A stretch of 31,301 nt of DNA from Sphaeroforma sirkka (lineage: Eukaryota; Opisthokonta; Ichthyosporea; Ichthyophonida). This document shows, in pieces, positions 1 through 9,693 of this stretch. Each line of letters starts with the position of its first letter. The stretch's first letter is position 1. The position numbers and the translations under genes were made by a program. The stretch covers positions 1 to 31,301 of the forward strand of contig LUCW03001484.1 of the NCBI GenBank assembly GCA_001586965.3, written 5' to 3'. Below the pieces are notes generated by a model. The model did no database searches and had not been told where the DNA came from. It worked only from the letters and a program-made list of their open reading frames with translations.

Positions 1-1105
1 CGTAACAATGAATACTGATACGACTGGTCTATCAGACTTACAAATCACAGGAAAGATCCTACTATTGTTGACAAAAGTCAGGCGAAGTATTGATCGTTGT
101 CCGTCGCAAACGAAAAAGCATAAATTTCGGATTGTGAGACGAAACATAGACATTTGTCTTCACAGACATGTCTTCACAGACCACAGACGGTCGATAAGGT
201 GTATATAAGAAAAACACTAGTAAAAATTGCGCAGAGTATACCTACCTGCTGGTAAACTAGCATCCTGACCAGCCTGGCCGGTGCCGAGATTCAGGTTCCG
301 CAACCCGGTAAGCTTTGGCATGATGTATAAAAAAGATCTTCTGGAAAATGTAATCTATATTCTATACTGTAACTACATCCGACGCGGGGAGCTCGGGCTC
401 ATGAACATATAGATACCCTTTTATGATGGTGTATACTAGCCTGATTGCAGATGCTTACGACTTATGGAATAGGAGTGGCAGTTTGAATATTTTTGTGTTT
501 TAAAATACATATACACATATGCGATTGATATCTAGTCCATTCAATTTTCAATCGGATAACGACTTCAATATCGCGTCTTATTTACGTTCATAAAACGCCG
601 GTTTCATACTTTTCCAGATTGTTTCTACCAAAAAAACCAAAAACAAAAAGTGGAGAAGCGGCGCCGCCCAACTCTCAGACTCTCAGACCCTCTCAGGCTC
701 TCAAGTCTCAGGCTCTCAAGTCTCATCAGCTGTGAAGCCTGTGAAACGCACCTACACCTCAGGACTATTCTCCTAACGTCGCACCTGCGGTTAGGACACC
801 TGGACTCCTGACAATTTCTAGAAGAGCACAGTAGGACATCGGACGAGGAGTGCCCTGGCTAGTGACTTAGTCAAATAGTAACCTCACACAAATGTACCAT
901 CTGCTGCAGATGAGTTTAGGGTGTGGACTTTTTAATCTACAAGCAATATAAATCTTTTACACAGAATGGTTGATACCCCATGCGGCTCCGCAATACATGA
1001 CAATACCGGTCCATTTCGCGACTTTTACGACCAGAGGTTTTAGGGTTTTTACGCTTAGTGAAAAGTGTTAAGTCTGAAATGAATGAATTCAGTCAGAAGT
1101 AACAT
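1..1105. other. No recognisable gene
   Basis: I see no protein family on either strand. Reading frames are short and AT-rich, and none shows a domain. The only structured part is a short CT-rich repeat near 671-726. The segment is the left flank of the first LINE copy. Confidence 0.5.
671..726. repeat. Degenerate ctctcag short tandem repeat
   Basis: The words ctctcag, ctctcagg and ctcaagtctcagg recur in tandem about seven times with point differences. This is a decayed low-complexity repeat with no coding meaning that I can see. Confidence 0.6.
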
Positions 1106-2141
1106 TAGGGATAATATTATTTATTTCAAAAATGACAAGTATGTATGTTACAATGTATGAACATATAGTATGGCTCTCATAGCCGCTGTAGTGGTTCAGG
1201 TAAAATTGATGGGAAGAAGAGGTCAGTAAATTCCCGTTTGAAGCTTGGGCCAAGTGAGTCGACAATTGAAGATATGCGCTGAGTCAATTCGGGCCGGTGT
1301 TGACAAAACACTGTTACTATCGAATGTTCCATATATTCGCTTGCTGACCTACTAAGTAGAGTACCCACCTCTGTGGTACGGATCGGGTCTGCGCCGTGTA
1401 GTCCCGCGGAATGGGTTAGTGCAGAGTACATAATACCGAGAAGAACCAGGTTATCCGTCATAATCCGGTCGAGGAGCGACGATGGAGGTAAGCCAATGCC
1501 GCACCAGACTAGGATGAATTCGGTATGTCTTGGCTGGCCTGGATCGGAAGTATCATAGGCGGAACCAACAAGCGTGATGATTTGGTTTGAACCGAAATTT
1601 GGAAGTAGTACTTCAACAGCATGATTAGCCGGGGTATGGGGAACATCTGTTGATGTGTCAGGTACGGGTGAGGGTACGGTGGTTCTTCAGCATGCTGGAA
1701 AAAAGATCCAAGGTGTTCGTAGAGGGTCCAAATACCGTGGAAGTCGTTGCACTCCTGTATTTACTGAAGGAGGTCAGGGCCAATGGGCGGCAGTTTTGAA
1801 CCTACCATGATGCGTCAAATCAGTTGTTGGATGCAGGTAAAGTGGCTGGTAGTGAACTTGTGGCTACCGGGGCAGACAGGGCAGAGACATCCGTCGGTGC
1901 GGTAGTCGAGCAATGTGAACATGTACGTATTCGTTACAATCATAGCACAGAGCCGGATTGTTGTAGACTCGAAGCAGCGATTGAAGCTGTCGTGTCTGGC
2001 TGTGTCTCGGTTTGAGGTTGGCGGTTTACCCATAACCAGTTGGTAGTAGTATTGGCGCCGGACCATTGCCGCAATCTCCTTGTTGGACCAACATTTTGTT
2101 GAGTTCTTCCTAATGTCGTCACAGCGTTGGCGGAGGGTTAC
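1106..2141 (-). mobile_element. LINE copy 1, 5'-truncated non-LTR retrotransposon 3' end
   Basis: This minus-strand copy matches the 3' part of LINE copy 3 (3513-4378) at roughly 95% identity and starts at the same 3' terminus, tagggataata on the plus strand. It holds the last part of ORF2: an open frame at 1177-1461, and further upstream a Cys-rich stretch reading CLCPVCPGSHKFTTSHFTC (about 1840-1900). That stretch looks like the C-terminal CCHC finger found in many LINE ORF2 proteins. Copy 1 carries about 160 bp around 1843-2000 that copy 3 lacks, and a short insert near 2086-2100 with a tgttgg/ccaaca palindrome. RT is absent, so the copy is dead. I could not find a target duplication. Family membership is seen directly by self-alignment; LINE identity comes from the RT in copy 3. 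Confidence 0.8.
1177..1461 (-). pseudogene. LINE ORF2 C-terminal tail (copy 1)
   Basis: This 94-codon open stretch is almost identical in amino acids to the one at 3584-3868 in copy 3, differing at about two residues. It lies closest to the 3' terminus of the element and ends 71 bp before it. No domain is recognised in it. Conservation between copies suggests it was the end of ORF2 when the copies were made. It is a remnant without RT or endonuclease, so it cannot encode a working protein by itself. Confidence 0.55.
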
Positions 2142-2399
2142 GAATGGCGCCCCTGCTGTATTTATTAATCACGTTTCTATGTGCAAAGAGATTTTCTCTA
2201 CCATCCATTTTTTTATAGTAAATGAAAATTCAAAAATGTTTTTAGACAGAACTGTGCCTTCGGCTATTCCCTTTCTATAACTTAGCTTGGTTATTCGCTT
2301 TAATGTATCGCTGAACAATACCTAATGGTGCAAATTATTACATTTCGGCCAAATCTTGTATTCGCATCGAGCTCACACATCACCAAGATATGCTAACAT
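2142..2399. other. Spacer without genes
   Basis: Unique AT-rich sequence between LINE copies 1 and 2. I see no reading frame or repeat worth calling. Confidence 0.5.
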
Positions 2400-2432
2400 A
2401 CCTAAATGCTATAACTCAAAGTATCGATATAG
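2400..2432. repeat. Left target-site duplication of LINE copy 2
   Basis: A 33-bp sequence beginning acctaaatgc and ending gatatag is repeated exactly at 3250-3282. It abuts the 3' terminus of LINE copy 2. Long target duplications like this are typical of target-primed reverse transcription by LINEs. Confidence 0.8.
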
Positions 2433-2624
2433 GGATAATGTTATTTATTTCAAAAACGACCAGTATGTATGTTACAATGTATGAACATATGGTATGGCTC
2501 CCATAGTCGCTGTAGAGATTCAGGAAAGATTGATGAAAAGAAGTGGTCAGTAAATTCCCGTTTGAAGCTTTGGCCAATTGAGTCGACAATGGAAGATATG
2601 CGCTGAGTCAATTCGGGCCGGTGT
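2433..2624 (-). mobile_element. LINE copy 2, about 190 bp severely 5'-truncated
   Basis: Aligns with the first 190 bp of LINE copies 1 and 3, from the shared terminus to ggccggtgt, where similarity stops. It is more diverged than copies 1 and 3 are from each other, with several substitutions and a short deletion near 2515, so it is probably older. It is flanked by 33-bp direct repeats at 2400-2432 and 3250-3282. An LTR sits between its truncated end and the right repeat. Confidence 0.8.
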
Positions 2625-2630
2625 AACTAT

Positions 2631-3229
2631 TGTAGAAATACGGCCTCCGGTCAGTCTAAAATATCAAGATCAATTGAGATAATACATTGGTTTTTATTTG
2701 TATTTTAAATAATTTAGTACAAGCTCTTTTTCCAATATTTCCAAAGTGTTCTAAATTCACTTTGATGGCTCCAATAGCCTGAGTATTTGGTATGACTCAT
2801 CTACTTGTACCTATTTGAGACATTAGTAGATGTAGGATATTATAAACTAAATTTTATAATCTCCGAACTACTACTTATAAATTTTGGTCCTCCCGCCAAT
2901 CTCCAAAATCCAATAAGTCTTTTTTTTCTTTTTTTTAACTTTTCTTCAGATGGAACTTTATTTATATCAGCTAATGTATTAACGTGACTTACGTTATTAT
3001 GTCTATTTACAAATTAGGCAAGTGGTCATGAACACTTAGTACTTCTAGTGAAAATTATTCAATAAAGAACAGCTAGAGGTACGCCCTGTGTGATCGAGGA
3101 TATTTAGGCTCTTAACAAGAGGCAGTCCCGATCATTCTTACACAAGCTACCACTGCTAAATCCTAACTGACTAAATTGTATTTTAGTTTATTATAGTTTG
3201 AAACCTAGTATTTTCCATCGAAGTTTACA
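2631..3229 (+). mobile_element. Solo LTR of the Gypsy-1 family, containing an extra 366 bp
   Basis: Begins tgtagaaata and ends agtttaca, giving TG...CA ends. It is flanked by a ctat direct repeat (2627-2630 and 3230-3233). Positions 2631-2672 and 3039-3229 match, in inverted orientation, the LTR at 5547-5784 of Gypsy-1. Positions 2673-3038 have no counterpart there: either a later insertion here or a deletion in the other copy. No internal retroelement sequence follows, so this is a solo LTR, probably left by recombination between two LTRs. Confidence 0.75.
2673..3038. other. AT-rich segment inside the solo LTR
   Basis: A 366-bp stretch absent from the related LTR at 5547-5784. It contains T-rich runs and no convincing terminal inverted repeats or coding potential. 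I cannot tell insertion from deletion with only two copies. Confidence 0.5.
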
Positions 3230-3304
3230 CTATGGCCTGCTGTATTCACACCTAAATGCTATAACTCAAAGTATCGATATAGCTATGGCCTGCTGTATTC
3301 ACAC
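3230..3304. repeat. 22-bp direct repeat flanking the right LINE target duplication
   Basis: The 22 bp at 3230-3251 (ctatggcctg...cacac) recur exactly at 3283-3304, on either side of the 33-bp target duplication at 3250-3282. The left copy lies at the 5' junction of LINE copy 2 and looks like filler copied from the downstream flank. Confidence 0.7.
3250..3282. repeat. Right target-site duplication of LINE copy 2
   Basis: Exact 33-bp copy of 2400-2432. It marks the 5' side of the LINE copy 2 insertion. Confidence 0.8.
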
Positions 3305-3512
3305 CGGGCCTTATAATAATTTAAAAGTTACAGTAAACTGATTCAGCATATACAAATCGGCCAAAGTCTTTAACGCTCAATTTTTCTTCCTCAATTGTCC
3401 CGACTACTGTTTTATTTCTTAAATATTACATACATTACGTAAATATATAGGCCATGTACGACCCCCAGTATGATCAATTCTCTTCCAATTAGAACCCCTT
3501 AGATTGTAGACA
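3305..3512. other. Spacer without genes
   Basis: AT-rich flank between the LINE copy 2 locus and the 3' end of LINE copy 3. Nothing is recognised. Confidence 0.5.
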
Positions 3513-3583
3513 TAGGGATAATATTATTTATTTCAAAAATGACAAGTATGTATGTTACAACATATGAACATATAGTATGGCTC

Positions 3584-3868
3584 TCATAGCCGCTGTAGTG
3601 GTTCAGGAAAGATTGATGGGAAGAAGAGGTCAGTAAATTCCCGTTTGAAGCTTGGGCCAAGTGAGTCGACAATTGAAGATATGCGCTGAGTCAATTCGGG
3701 CCGGTGTTGACAAAACACTGTTACTATCGAATGTTCCATATATTCGCTTGCTGACCTACTAAGTAGAGTACCCACCTCTGTGGTACGGATCGGGTCTGCG
3801 CCGTGTAGTCCCGCGGAATGGGTTAGTGCGGAGTACAAAATACCGAGAAGAACCAGGTTATCCGTCAT
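3584..3868 (-). pseudogene. LINE ORF2 C-terminal tail (copy 3)
   Basis: A 94-codon open stretch matching 1177-1461 almost perfectly. It precedes the 3' terminus of the element and carries no recognised domain. It overlaps in another frame with a longer minus-strand frame (3916-4314) that continues the degenerate ORF2 tail. Confidence 0.5.
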
Positions 3869-4575
3869 AATCCGGTCGAGGAGCGACGATGGAGGTAAGC
3901 CAATGCCGCACCAGACTAGGATGAATTCGGTATGTCTTGGCTGGCCTGGATCGGAAGTATCATAGGCGGAACCAACAAGCGTGATGATTTGGTTTGAACC
4001 GAAATTTGGAAGTAGTACTTCAACAGCATGATTAGCCGGGGTATGGGGAACATCTGTTGATGTGTCAGGGACGGGTGAGGGTACGGTGGTTCTTCAACAT
4101 GCTGGAGAAAAGATCCAAGGTATTCGTGGAGGGTCCAGATACCGTGGAAGTCGTGGCACTCCTGTAATTGCTGAAGGAGGTCAGGGCCAATGGGCGGCAG
4201 TTTTGGGCCTATCAAGATGCGTCGAATCAGTTGTCTGGCTGTGCTGACTGTGTCTCGGTTTGAGGTTGGCGGTTTACCCAAAACCAGTTGGTAGTAGTAT
4301 TGGCGCCGGGCCATTGCCGCGATCTCCTTTGAGTTCTTCCTGATGTCGTCACATCGTTGGCGGAGAGCTACATGGTCGGGTGCACGCCCGTCCGTGATTT
4401 TTTCTACAGTTTTCAGGTGAGCATAGATGCTGTACGAGAAGCGCAGTGATGGTTTGTCGTGGGCTCAGGCGGGTTGTGTCAGAGGGGTAAGTAGATTTGT
4501 CCTGGCCATTGAGTCGAGTTGTATTCCCAGGCAACCTCCGAGGTAGTCTGCGATTGGTCGCGCGGGGAGCAGGCC

Positions 4576-5515
4576 TCAAAAGTGAAGCAAGTTTGTTTGA
4601 TGTTTGGGAAACCAAGGGTATTTAGTGCCCGTGATGATGGCTGCTGCTTGGATGAGTGCTGAGTTAAAGCGCTCAAACAGGTGGCCCAACGCATCGTTCT
4701 GTATAGGCGGAGCCCATGCAATAATATTCAGCCCATATGTAGCCGTGGATAGGATGAATGTTTTGAACATCACCAGTCGGTTGCGGGGGTGTCGCCAGCT
4801 GAAGCCATGGAAGCCATAAGCGCGGAAAGAGACGATACCCAGTGGCAATGCTGCAACCAGGGATTCCATATGTCTGGCGAGGTTGATTCCTGGTACTCCG
4901 TGAGAGAGTGTGAACCCCATAAATTTAAAGTGTTTCGGTTCGGCATGTGTGGGCGCCATCTTCAGGGGGAGGCAACGTGTGTTCCAAGGTGCGTCTGCAA
5001 GCGTCGGCGTGATAAGCTCACCATTTATACGGAGGGTTGGCGCCGCGTGTCGCAAGTCGGTAGATCGTGCTCGGGGTTTAATGACACCTGTTCGAGGCCA
5101 GATTTGCGTCCCCACGCATCAATGTCATCTAAGAAGGGCTGGAGTGAAACCGATCGAGGGGCTTGGATCCGTGTGTCATCAACAAATAAATAAGAGCGGA
5201 TGATCTTGGGCCGAAATTGTGCTAGCGTGACAGCTATGGAATCCATATAGATAATAAAGAGCTGGGGGCCGACGATTGAGCCTTGTAGGATGTCATTCGT
5301 TCTATGGATTAAAGACGAGAGCGTGCCGCGGTATGTCACTCGGGTAGCGACCCTCCCAAACAGCGCGCGGAGGCAGTTGATCTAGTTTTCGGCCATCCCA
5401 GCGTGGCGCAGAAGTACCCATAGGCGTGGGAGAGCGACCTTGTCGTATGCTTTGGTTATGTCCAGACAGACGTCGTTCTACTCTTCTTCTGACTGTGTCT
5501 CAGATTCCATGGCGG
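4576..5515 (-). pseudogene. LINE ORF2 reverse transcriptase (broken)
   Basis: Translating the minus strand across small frame changes gives the RT landmarks in order. LDITKAYDKV at about 5440 holds the first catalytic Asp. QGSIVGPQLFIIYMDSIA at about 5250 is the conserved QGS...GP.LF.IY block of LINE RTs. YLFVDDT at about 5190 is the catalytic DD box, with V replacing the usual A. Downstream, KHFKFMGF and TATYGLNIIAW mark the thumb. An in-frame TAG precedes the first motif and a frame change falls near 5030. The motif style fits the Jockey/CR1/I-like LINE group, but I cannot assign a clade. The protein would copy element RNA at the nicked target. The endonuclease domain is missing. Confidence 0.8.
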
Positions 5516-5546
5516 CAAGTGCTTGGGTATGACAGAAGTACCGTGA

Positions 5547-5784
5547 TGTAAACTTTGATGAATATTTCTATGTTTTAAACTATGTTATATAAACTAAAAT
5601 ACAATTTAAGTCAGTTAGGATTTAGCAGTAGTAGCTTGTGTAAGAATGATCGGGACTGCCTCTTGGTAAGGGCCTTAATATCCTCGATCACACAGGACGT
5701 ACCTCTAGCTGTTTTTTATTAAATAATTTTCACTAGAAGTACTGATCTTGATATTTTAGACTGACCAGAGGCCGTATTTCTACA
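5547..5784 (-). repeat. 3' LTR of Gypsy-1
   Basis: On the minus strand it begins tgtagaaata and ends tttaca, so has TG...CA ends. It is 238 bp. It matches the two outer blocks of the solo LTR at 2631-3229 in opposite orientation with over 90% identity. It lies just downstream of the pol tail and against LINE copy 3, as expected for the 3' LTR. Confidence 0.8.
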
Positions 5785-6076
5785 TTGGCTCCAGTAGCTT
5801 TTAGGACTACGGACGTACGCGAAGGTACAATCTATTTCGTAAAGCGAAAACCAAAGTAAAACGGTTTCGGTCATGTCTTATCGAGCAAGTATGTGCCTAT
5901 ATGTACGAGTTCAAAACTCGTATTGTACTCTATGTCGTTTAGTATTTGGTCCAGTAACCATTTCCGATGTAGGCGCCTTACGTTTATTACTTAGTAAGGT
6001 AATAGCCAAAGGTTGTTCTTCATTAGTAATTAAGTTCGAAGAACTTTCTGCTCTGCTGGTAAGCAGATCAGAAAGT
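5785..6076 (-). other. Gypsy-1 3' untranslated region
   Basis: Sequence between the end of the chromodomain-like frame and the 3' LTR on the minus strand. No domain is seen. There is no clear long purine tract next to the LTR; only ggagcc lies there on the minus strand. Confidence 0.5.
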
Positions 6077-6493
6077 TTAGTCACATATGAAGTATGTGGC
6101 AAATAGGGAATCAGATCCATCTGGGTTTGTAGTCACCTGAGGAAACCCTTTCCGTTTATCTCGTGTGTTCTTATGTAAACATTTATTCCATTTCCTATTA
6201 AAAATACGAAGGAAGTCGCGAGATTCACGAAACGCATCGGAGGTTAGCCAAGCTACTGTCCCATCCATAAAACGGGTCTTGTAGTAAGTGTATCCGTCTT
6301 CGGATGATTTGTCAATTATATCTTTGACTTGTGACTCCCTGGAACTAGATAAGGAACTGAGGGACAATGACGGTATTCGAGAAAAGGACAGGTGTGGGAC
6401 ATCAGAATCAAATGAGCGAGCGAATGAGAGTTCGGAGGTAAGGATACGGTGAGTGCCTAGATTAGTTGCGCTAGTACCATCTATGTTATTCAC
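6077..6493 (-). pseudogene. pol: Gypsy-1 pol C-terminus, chromodomain-like
   Basis: A 138-codon minus-strand frame downstream of integrase. Around codons 68-84 it reads YTYYKTRFMDGTVAWLTSDAF. Its spacing of aromatic residues and the single Trp resembles the Y.V.W...TWE core of a chromodomain, but it is divergent. The position at the extreme C-terminus of pol is where chromoviruses carry this domain, which targets integration to marked chromatin. Compared with the clearer chromodomain of Gypsy-2, this call is weaker. An alternative is an unrelated integrase tail. Confidence 0.55.
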
Positions 6494-6625
6494 TTCGTAA
6501 GTATCACTCTTCTCATCATGGTAGGAAATAACAAAAGGTCCGATTGCCTTAGAAGAGAGTTCGGTAACGTTGGCATTGCGATTTATAATGTTAACATAAT
6601 CGCCAACTTTGAACTGAACAATGTT

Positions 6626-7690
6626 CTAAGTGTTATTCCATCGGTCGTACGCTTTAAGTAGGACACGATTTTTGTGCTCGAGTAAACAGGGGTAAACAAC
6701 GTTCTGCATATGCTCGATCTTTTGTAGCCACGGAGTAACGTGTTTCTCGGGCGCAGTTTTGTCACAAGTTGCTTGTAATTCACTATAGCGACCAAAGAAA
6801 TAGTGAAACGGGAGTGTTCCAGTTTGAGGATTCATGCAGTTATTCATTTGAGTCTGAACCCATTTCAAATGAAAAGGCCACATATCCTCAACGTAACCTA
6901 GTGCGGTACGCAATAGCTTCTTTAGTTCCCTATGACTGTGTCTCATTTGCATCCTGCATTTGAGGTTTGTAAGGAACATCACGCCTATGGGTCATGCCTG
7001 ATACGAGTATAAGTGCCTCCATTACGTCGGTACAAAACTCACTACCGTTATCAGAACATAGTACTCGGGGGAAACCGAAGTCATTAAAGACGTGATAGCA
7101 TAACTCTGCCACTGTTTGCGGGCGTTTGTTCGGTATTGCATAAAGTAAGTTATAGCCCGAAGCCACACATAAGAAATGACAGATATATACATCGCCAGTA
7201 TGCTTGGATCGCGGGAGTTTAACCAAATCGACTATGACTCGGCGCATCGGTTGGTCTTCTGTCACACTTTTTAGGGGTGCCCAACCGTATCGCTTGATCT
7301 GATTTTTTTTCACAATCAGTACAGCGTCGGTATACTTCACATATGGGTTTTTTCAGCGCCGGGTGATCAAGCCCTGCACGAATAGCCATTTTATAAGTAT
7401 GCTCATATGCTCGATGAGTTAAATTATGTAATATTTTAACTCTATTCTCGAGCACTTCTGAGTCAGTCAGATACTGTGTGACGCTGGCTGGATGAATCAT
7501 AGTCCCGTTAGATAGGGCAACTTCAGTATCAGGAGGGGTAGACTCCTGAGATCCGTAATTAACAACATTCGATTGTTGAAGTATCTTCTTCAGGTGTTTC
7601 GCAACTCCTGGCTGTTCTTTAAGCAGCGCTTTAAGTAGTTGAGTGCAAGCTTCAGATTTTCTTAGAGCTTTGAGTCTTTGATCCATGGCC
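6626..7690 (-). pseudogene. pol: Gypsy-1 integrase (frameshifted)
   Basis: Three overlapping minus-strand frames join into one integrase. The zinc-binding part (7219-7686) has LTHRAYEHTYK followed by CTDC, an HHCC finger. The core (6930-7340) has the first Asp in VIVDLVKLP, the second Asp in VLCSDNGSEF and the Glu in DANETQS, consistent with a DDE triad. The C-terminal part (6626-6982) continues with HRELKKLLRTAL. The enzyme would insert the cDNA into the genome. Frame changes near 7300 and 6950 disrupt it. It lies between the Dam-like domain and the chromodomain-like tail, the same order as in Gypsy-2. Confidence 0.85.
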
Positions 7691-7885
7691 TTAGCTATTC
7701 CATGTTTTAACGATTCAATGCCGTCTCAATCGTCAATACATCGACTGCATTCTTGTTGGGTGCATATGTTGTACGAGTCTTGAGCTTTTGTTCAAACTCC
7801 TTAAATCTAGTTTAGCTAAGAACTCGGTTGAGGGTTTCCACTTAGTGGTACCTGCAGGACCGATGCGACAAACGATGGTGTGTTT

Positions 7886-8260
7886 TCAAGGTGTTTTCTT
7901 AATAGAATAGGATCCCTGATACAAGAACGTGTCGGTTTCACTGTCGACATAGATAGGCCCGTCTTGTATCATATTAATTAAATAACGTATCCATGGGTTG
8001 GAGTTACGTAAGGGGCAACACAGCGTTATGGTAGATTCAGTAGTATTAACATAGTTTAACAACTGTGCGATAAGTTCCCAAGGTGGGTTAGCCCACACAT
8101 TATGCTTTGATAGTCAAGTTGAAAGGCATCACCTTTGGAATGAGTCAACAACCTATGATCAGAAACCTGTTTGTTATGTTCCGCGGCGAACATATCAATA
8201 GTAAATGGACCCCATCTTGATTGAGCGAGGTTAAACCAGTTCTTATTAAGCATCCAATCG
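7886..8260 (-). pseudogene. pol: Gypsy-1 Dam-like (N6-adenine methyltransferase-like) domain
   Basis: Between RNase H and integrase on the minus strand lies a segment reading WGPFTIDMFAAEHN, then GDAFQLDY, then VWANPPWELIAQLL, then a segment ending in NPWIRYLINMI. This matches block by block the corresponding segment of Gypsy-2 at 27165-27480. It also resembles the phage Dam family (Pfam Dam, PF05869), whose hallmark is an aspartate-rich start, a D.W block and a (W)NPP(Y/W) motif. NPPW corresponds to motif IV of N6-adenine methyltransferases. A frame change falls at about 8100. After the domain a conserved KTPW position is a TGA stop here (7886-7888) where Gypsy-2 has Trp. Whether the domain was ever catalytic is unknown; the AdoMet-binding FxGxG motif is not seen. 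Confidence 0.7.
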
Positions 8261-8703
8261 GTTGCTAATAACTCTTTAATTGTTTTCTGGTAGTCAGGGA
8301 CAAGTCGAGAGAGCATGTCAGGAAGATGATTATGTATTCCTGGTATGTGTGTAATGTTAAAAGCGAACTTAGCAATAATGTCATGCCAGCGGCTCACCAA
8401 CTGTGAATCAGGGTTCATGTCTTTTAAATATGTTAAAAGAATTTTGATCACAGGCGACAGTGAAGTAACTTCCGTAAAGGTAGTCTTTGAACTGTCTTAG
8501 CGCAGTAACTATAGCAAGGAGCTCTTATTTAACGGTAGGGGGATTCCGTTGACTCTTACTATAACTCTTGCTAAAGAATTTATGTAGCGTGGTTTACCAT
8601 TTATCGTTTGGTATAGCACTCCACTTACCGCTCGATCTGAAGCGTCAGTTGCTACTTGGAATGGGACGCCATCCACAGGGTATTGCATGATGGGTGCGTC
8701 CAT
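8260..8703 (-). pseudogene. pol: Gypsy-1 RNase H
   Basis: The start reads VPFQVATDASDRAVSGVLYQ, with the first catalytic Asp in TDAS. The end (8300-8451) reads VSRWHDIIAKFAFNITHIPG followed by HNHLPDMLSRL, the typical close of Ty3/gypsy RNase H. One frame change lies near 8430-8510. RNase H would remove the RNA template during cDNA synthesis. It follows RT directly and is followed by the Dam-like domain. Confidence 0.85.
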
Positions 8704-8859
8704 TACTTTACTTTTGACTAGCTTAAATGCATTATCACATTCTCTAGTCCAGAGCTATACCAAAGGTCCTTTGTGCAGCCGTAGGTGACTGAAAGGCTTT
8801 AAGGAATGAGAAAGATGAGATATCGAATCCGAGAAGAAGTTAACAAACCCACACACCAC

Positions 8860-9250
8860 ATCTCTTCCAGTAATCGGTGTTGATAAATCCAACAGAAATT
8901 GTTTCTTGCCAAGGATCAATTTCTACGCCTGCTGCAGGTTCTTTGTAACCAAGTAAATGTATAGTATATTTAGCAAAAAAGAACACTTGTCCTCGTTAAT
9001 CTTAAGTTTGGCATGGTTTAGTCGCTTTAAGACTTCCTTAACGAGTTTAGCATGTTCATGTGCTGTCTTTGTAAAGATAACTATATCATCTAAATATACT
9101 GATACGTTATCCGACAGGTCCGCAAATAGTTCCATCATAACTTGTTTTAAGAAAGAAGGTAACATGTGTAAGCCTTCAGGTGCACCTTTAAACTGGTACT
9201 TCTTACCTTGCCAAGTAAAGGAAAAGTATTTCTTATGAGGCTCATATATC
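8860..9250 (-). pseudogene. pol: Gypsy-1 reverse transcriptase, C-terminal part
   Basis: The minus-strand frame upstream of 9165 reads KKYFSFTWQGKKYQFKGAPE, the block before the GLH (PFGL-like) motif. SVYLDDIVIF at about 9080 is the catalytic YLDD box. The fingers, including the first catalytic Asp, are lost because the copia LTR begins at about 9251-9258. Downstream the frame degenerates before RNase H. Confidence 0.85.
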
Positions 9251-9257
9251 TGTAGTT

Positions 9258-9660
9258 AGGTTTATCCCAGCATCAACCAAGGAGAGAATCTAAACTCAGA
9301 GAGGGACACAGAAATATTTTAGATGGAATTATCTCGGAACCGAAATGCCGGGAGTATGGAATCATCAATATAGAATATCTCTGATGGGCATAAAGGCATC
9401 CCTAACTATCGGAGAAGTACAATCTAAGAGCATAAGGCCAAAGATTACAATGGAAACCACAATCGTTGAAGACGTGGTGACGCTGCCTTTGGATTGGATC
9501 GTAGAATAAGTGAGAACCTTTTTCACCTTAAGAGGTGTTTTTTAATGGCTCAAGAATTACGAGTCCAAAGCATATAAAAGCAGGGACTCGAATCAAATAA
9601 ATGACAACTGTTCACTTAAAACTTAAACACTTTATGATACTTTAATATCTGAGAACAATA
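9258..9660 (+). repeat. Copia 5' LTR
   Basis: Shared block from aggtttatcc to gagaacaata. It contains a TATA-like gcatataaaagc near 9571 and an aataaa further on, fitting promoter and polyadenylation roles. The five bases upstream and the downstream flank of the 3' copy show no duplication. A TG at 9251 could be the true start. Confidence 0.85.
9571..9582 (+). promoter_or_regulatory. TATA-like box in the copia 5' LTR
   Basis: gcatataaaagc lies about 80 bp before the end of the LTR and is conserved in the 3' LTR. It is the only strong TATA-like word there and would set the start of the element's transcript. Confidence 0.5.
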
Positions 9661-9693
9661 ACTTATCAGGTCCGTTTTACCTCTACTCTGAGA
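9661..9693 (+). promoter_or_regulatory. Copia leader with possible primer-binding site
   Basis: Directly after the 5' LTR, acttatcaggtcc contains TATCAG, as do primer-binding sites of many copia elements that use initiator tRNA-Met. The match is short, so this is a weak call. Confidence 0.25.

Larger units (their letters stand above)
3513..5546 (-). mobile_element. LINE copy 3, 5'-truncated, with decayed reverse transcriptase
   Basis: The longest copy of the LINE family, on the minus strand. Its 3' terminus is the same tagggataata as in copies 1 and 2. From 5' to 3' on the minus strand it carries RT motifs (about 5030-5500), thumb and connection (4576-5115), and a C-terminal tail (3584-3868). 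Endonuclease and 5' UTR are missing: the copy stops at about 5546, where the LTR of Gypsy-1 begins, so Gypsy-1 probably landed in the LINE. Compared with copy 1 it has lost the Cys-rich finger region. Several stops and frame changes make it non-functional. Confidence 0.8.
5547..9257 (-). mobile_element. Gypsy-1: 3' half of a Ty3/gypsy retrotransposon with Dam-like domain
   Basis: On the minus strand this holds the end of RT (about 9250-8860), RNase H (8703-8260), a Dam-like domain (8260-7886), integrase zinc finger and core (7686-6626), a chromodomain-like tail (6493-6077) and an LTR (5784-5547). The copia element at 9258 cuts it inside RT, just after the YLQI-type motif. The missing RT start, protease, gag and 5' LTR do not reappear after the copia 3' LTR, so more than a simple nested insertion occurred. 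Multiple frameshifts and at least one Trp-to-stop change make it dead. Confidence 0.85.

Noticed and set aside
1106..1116. tagggataa resembles the start of the I-SceI homing site
   Set aside because: Only the first 9 bases agree and they are simply the shared 3' terminus of the LINE copies.
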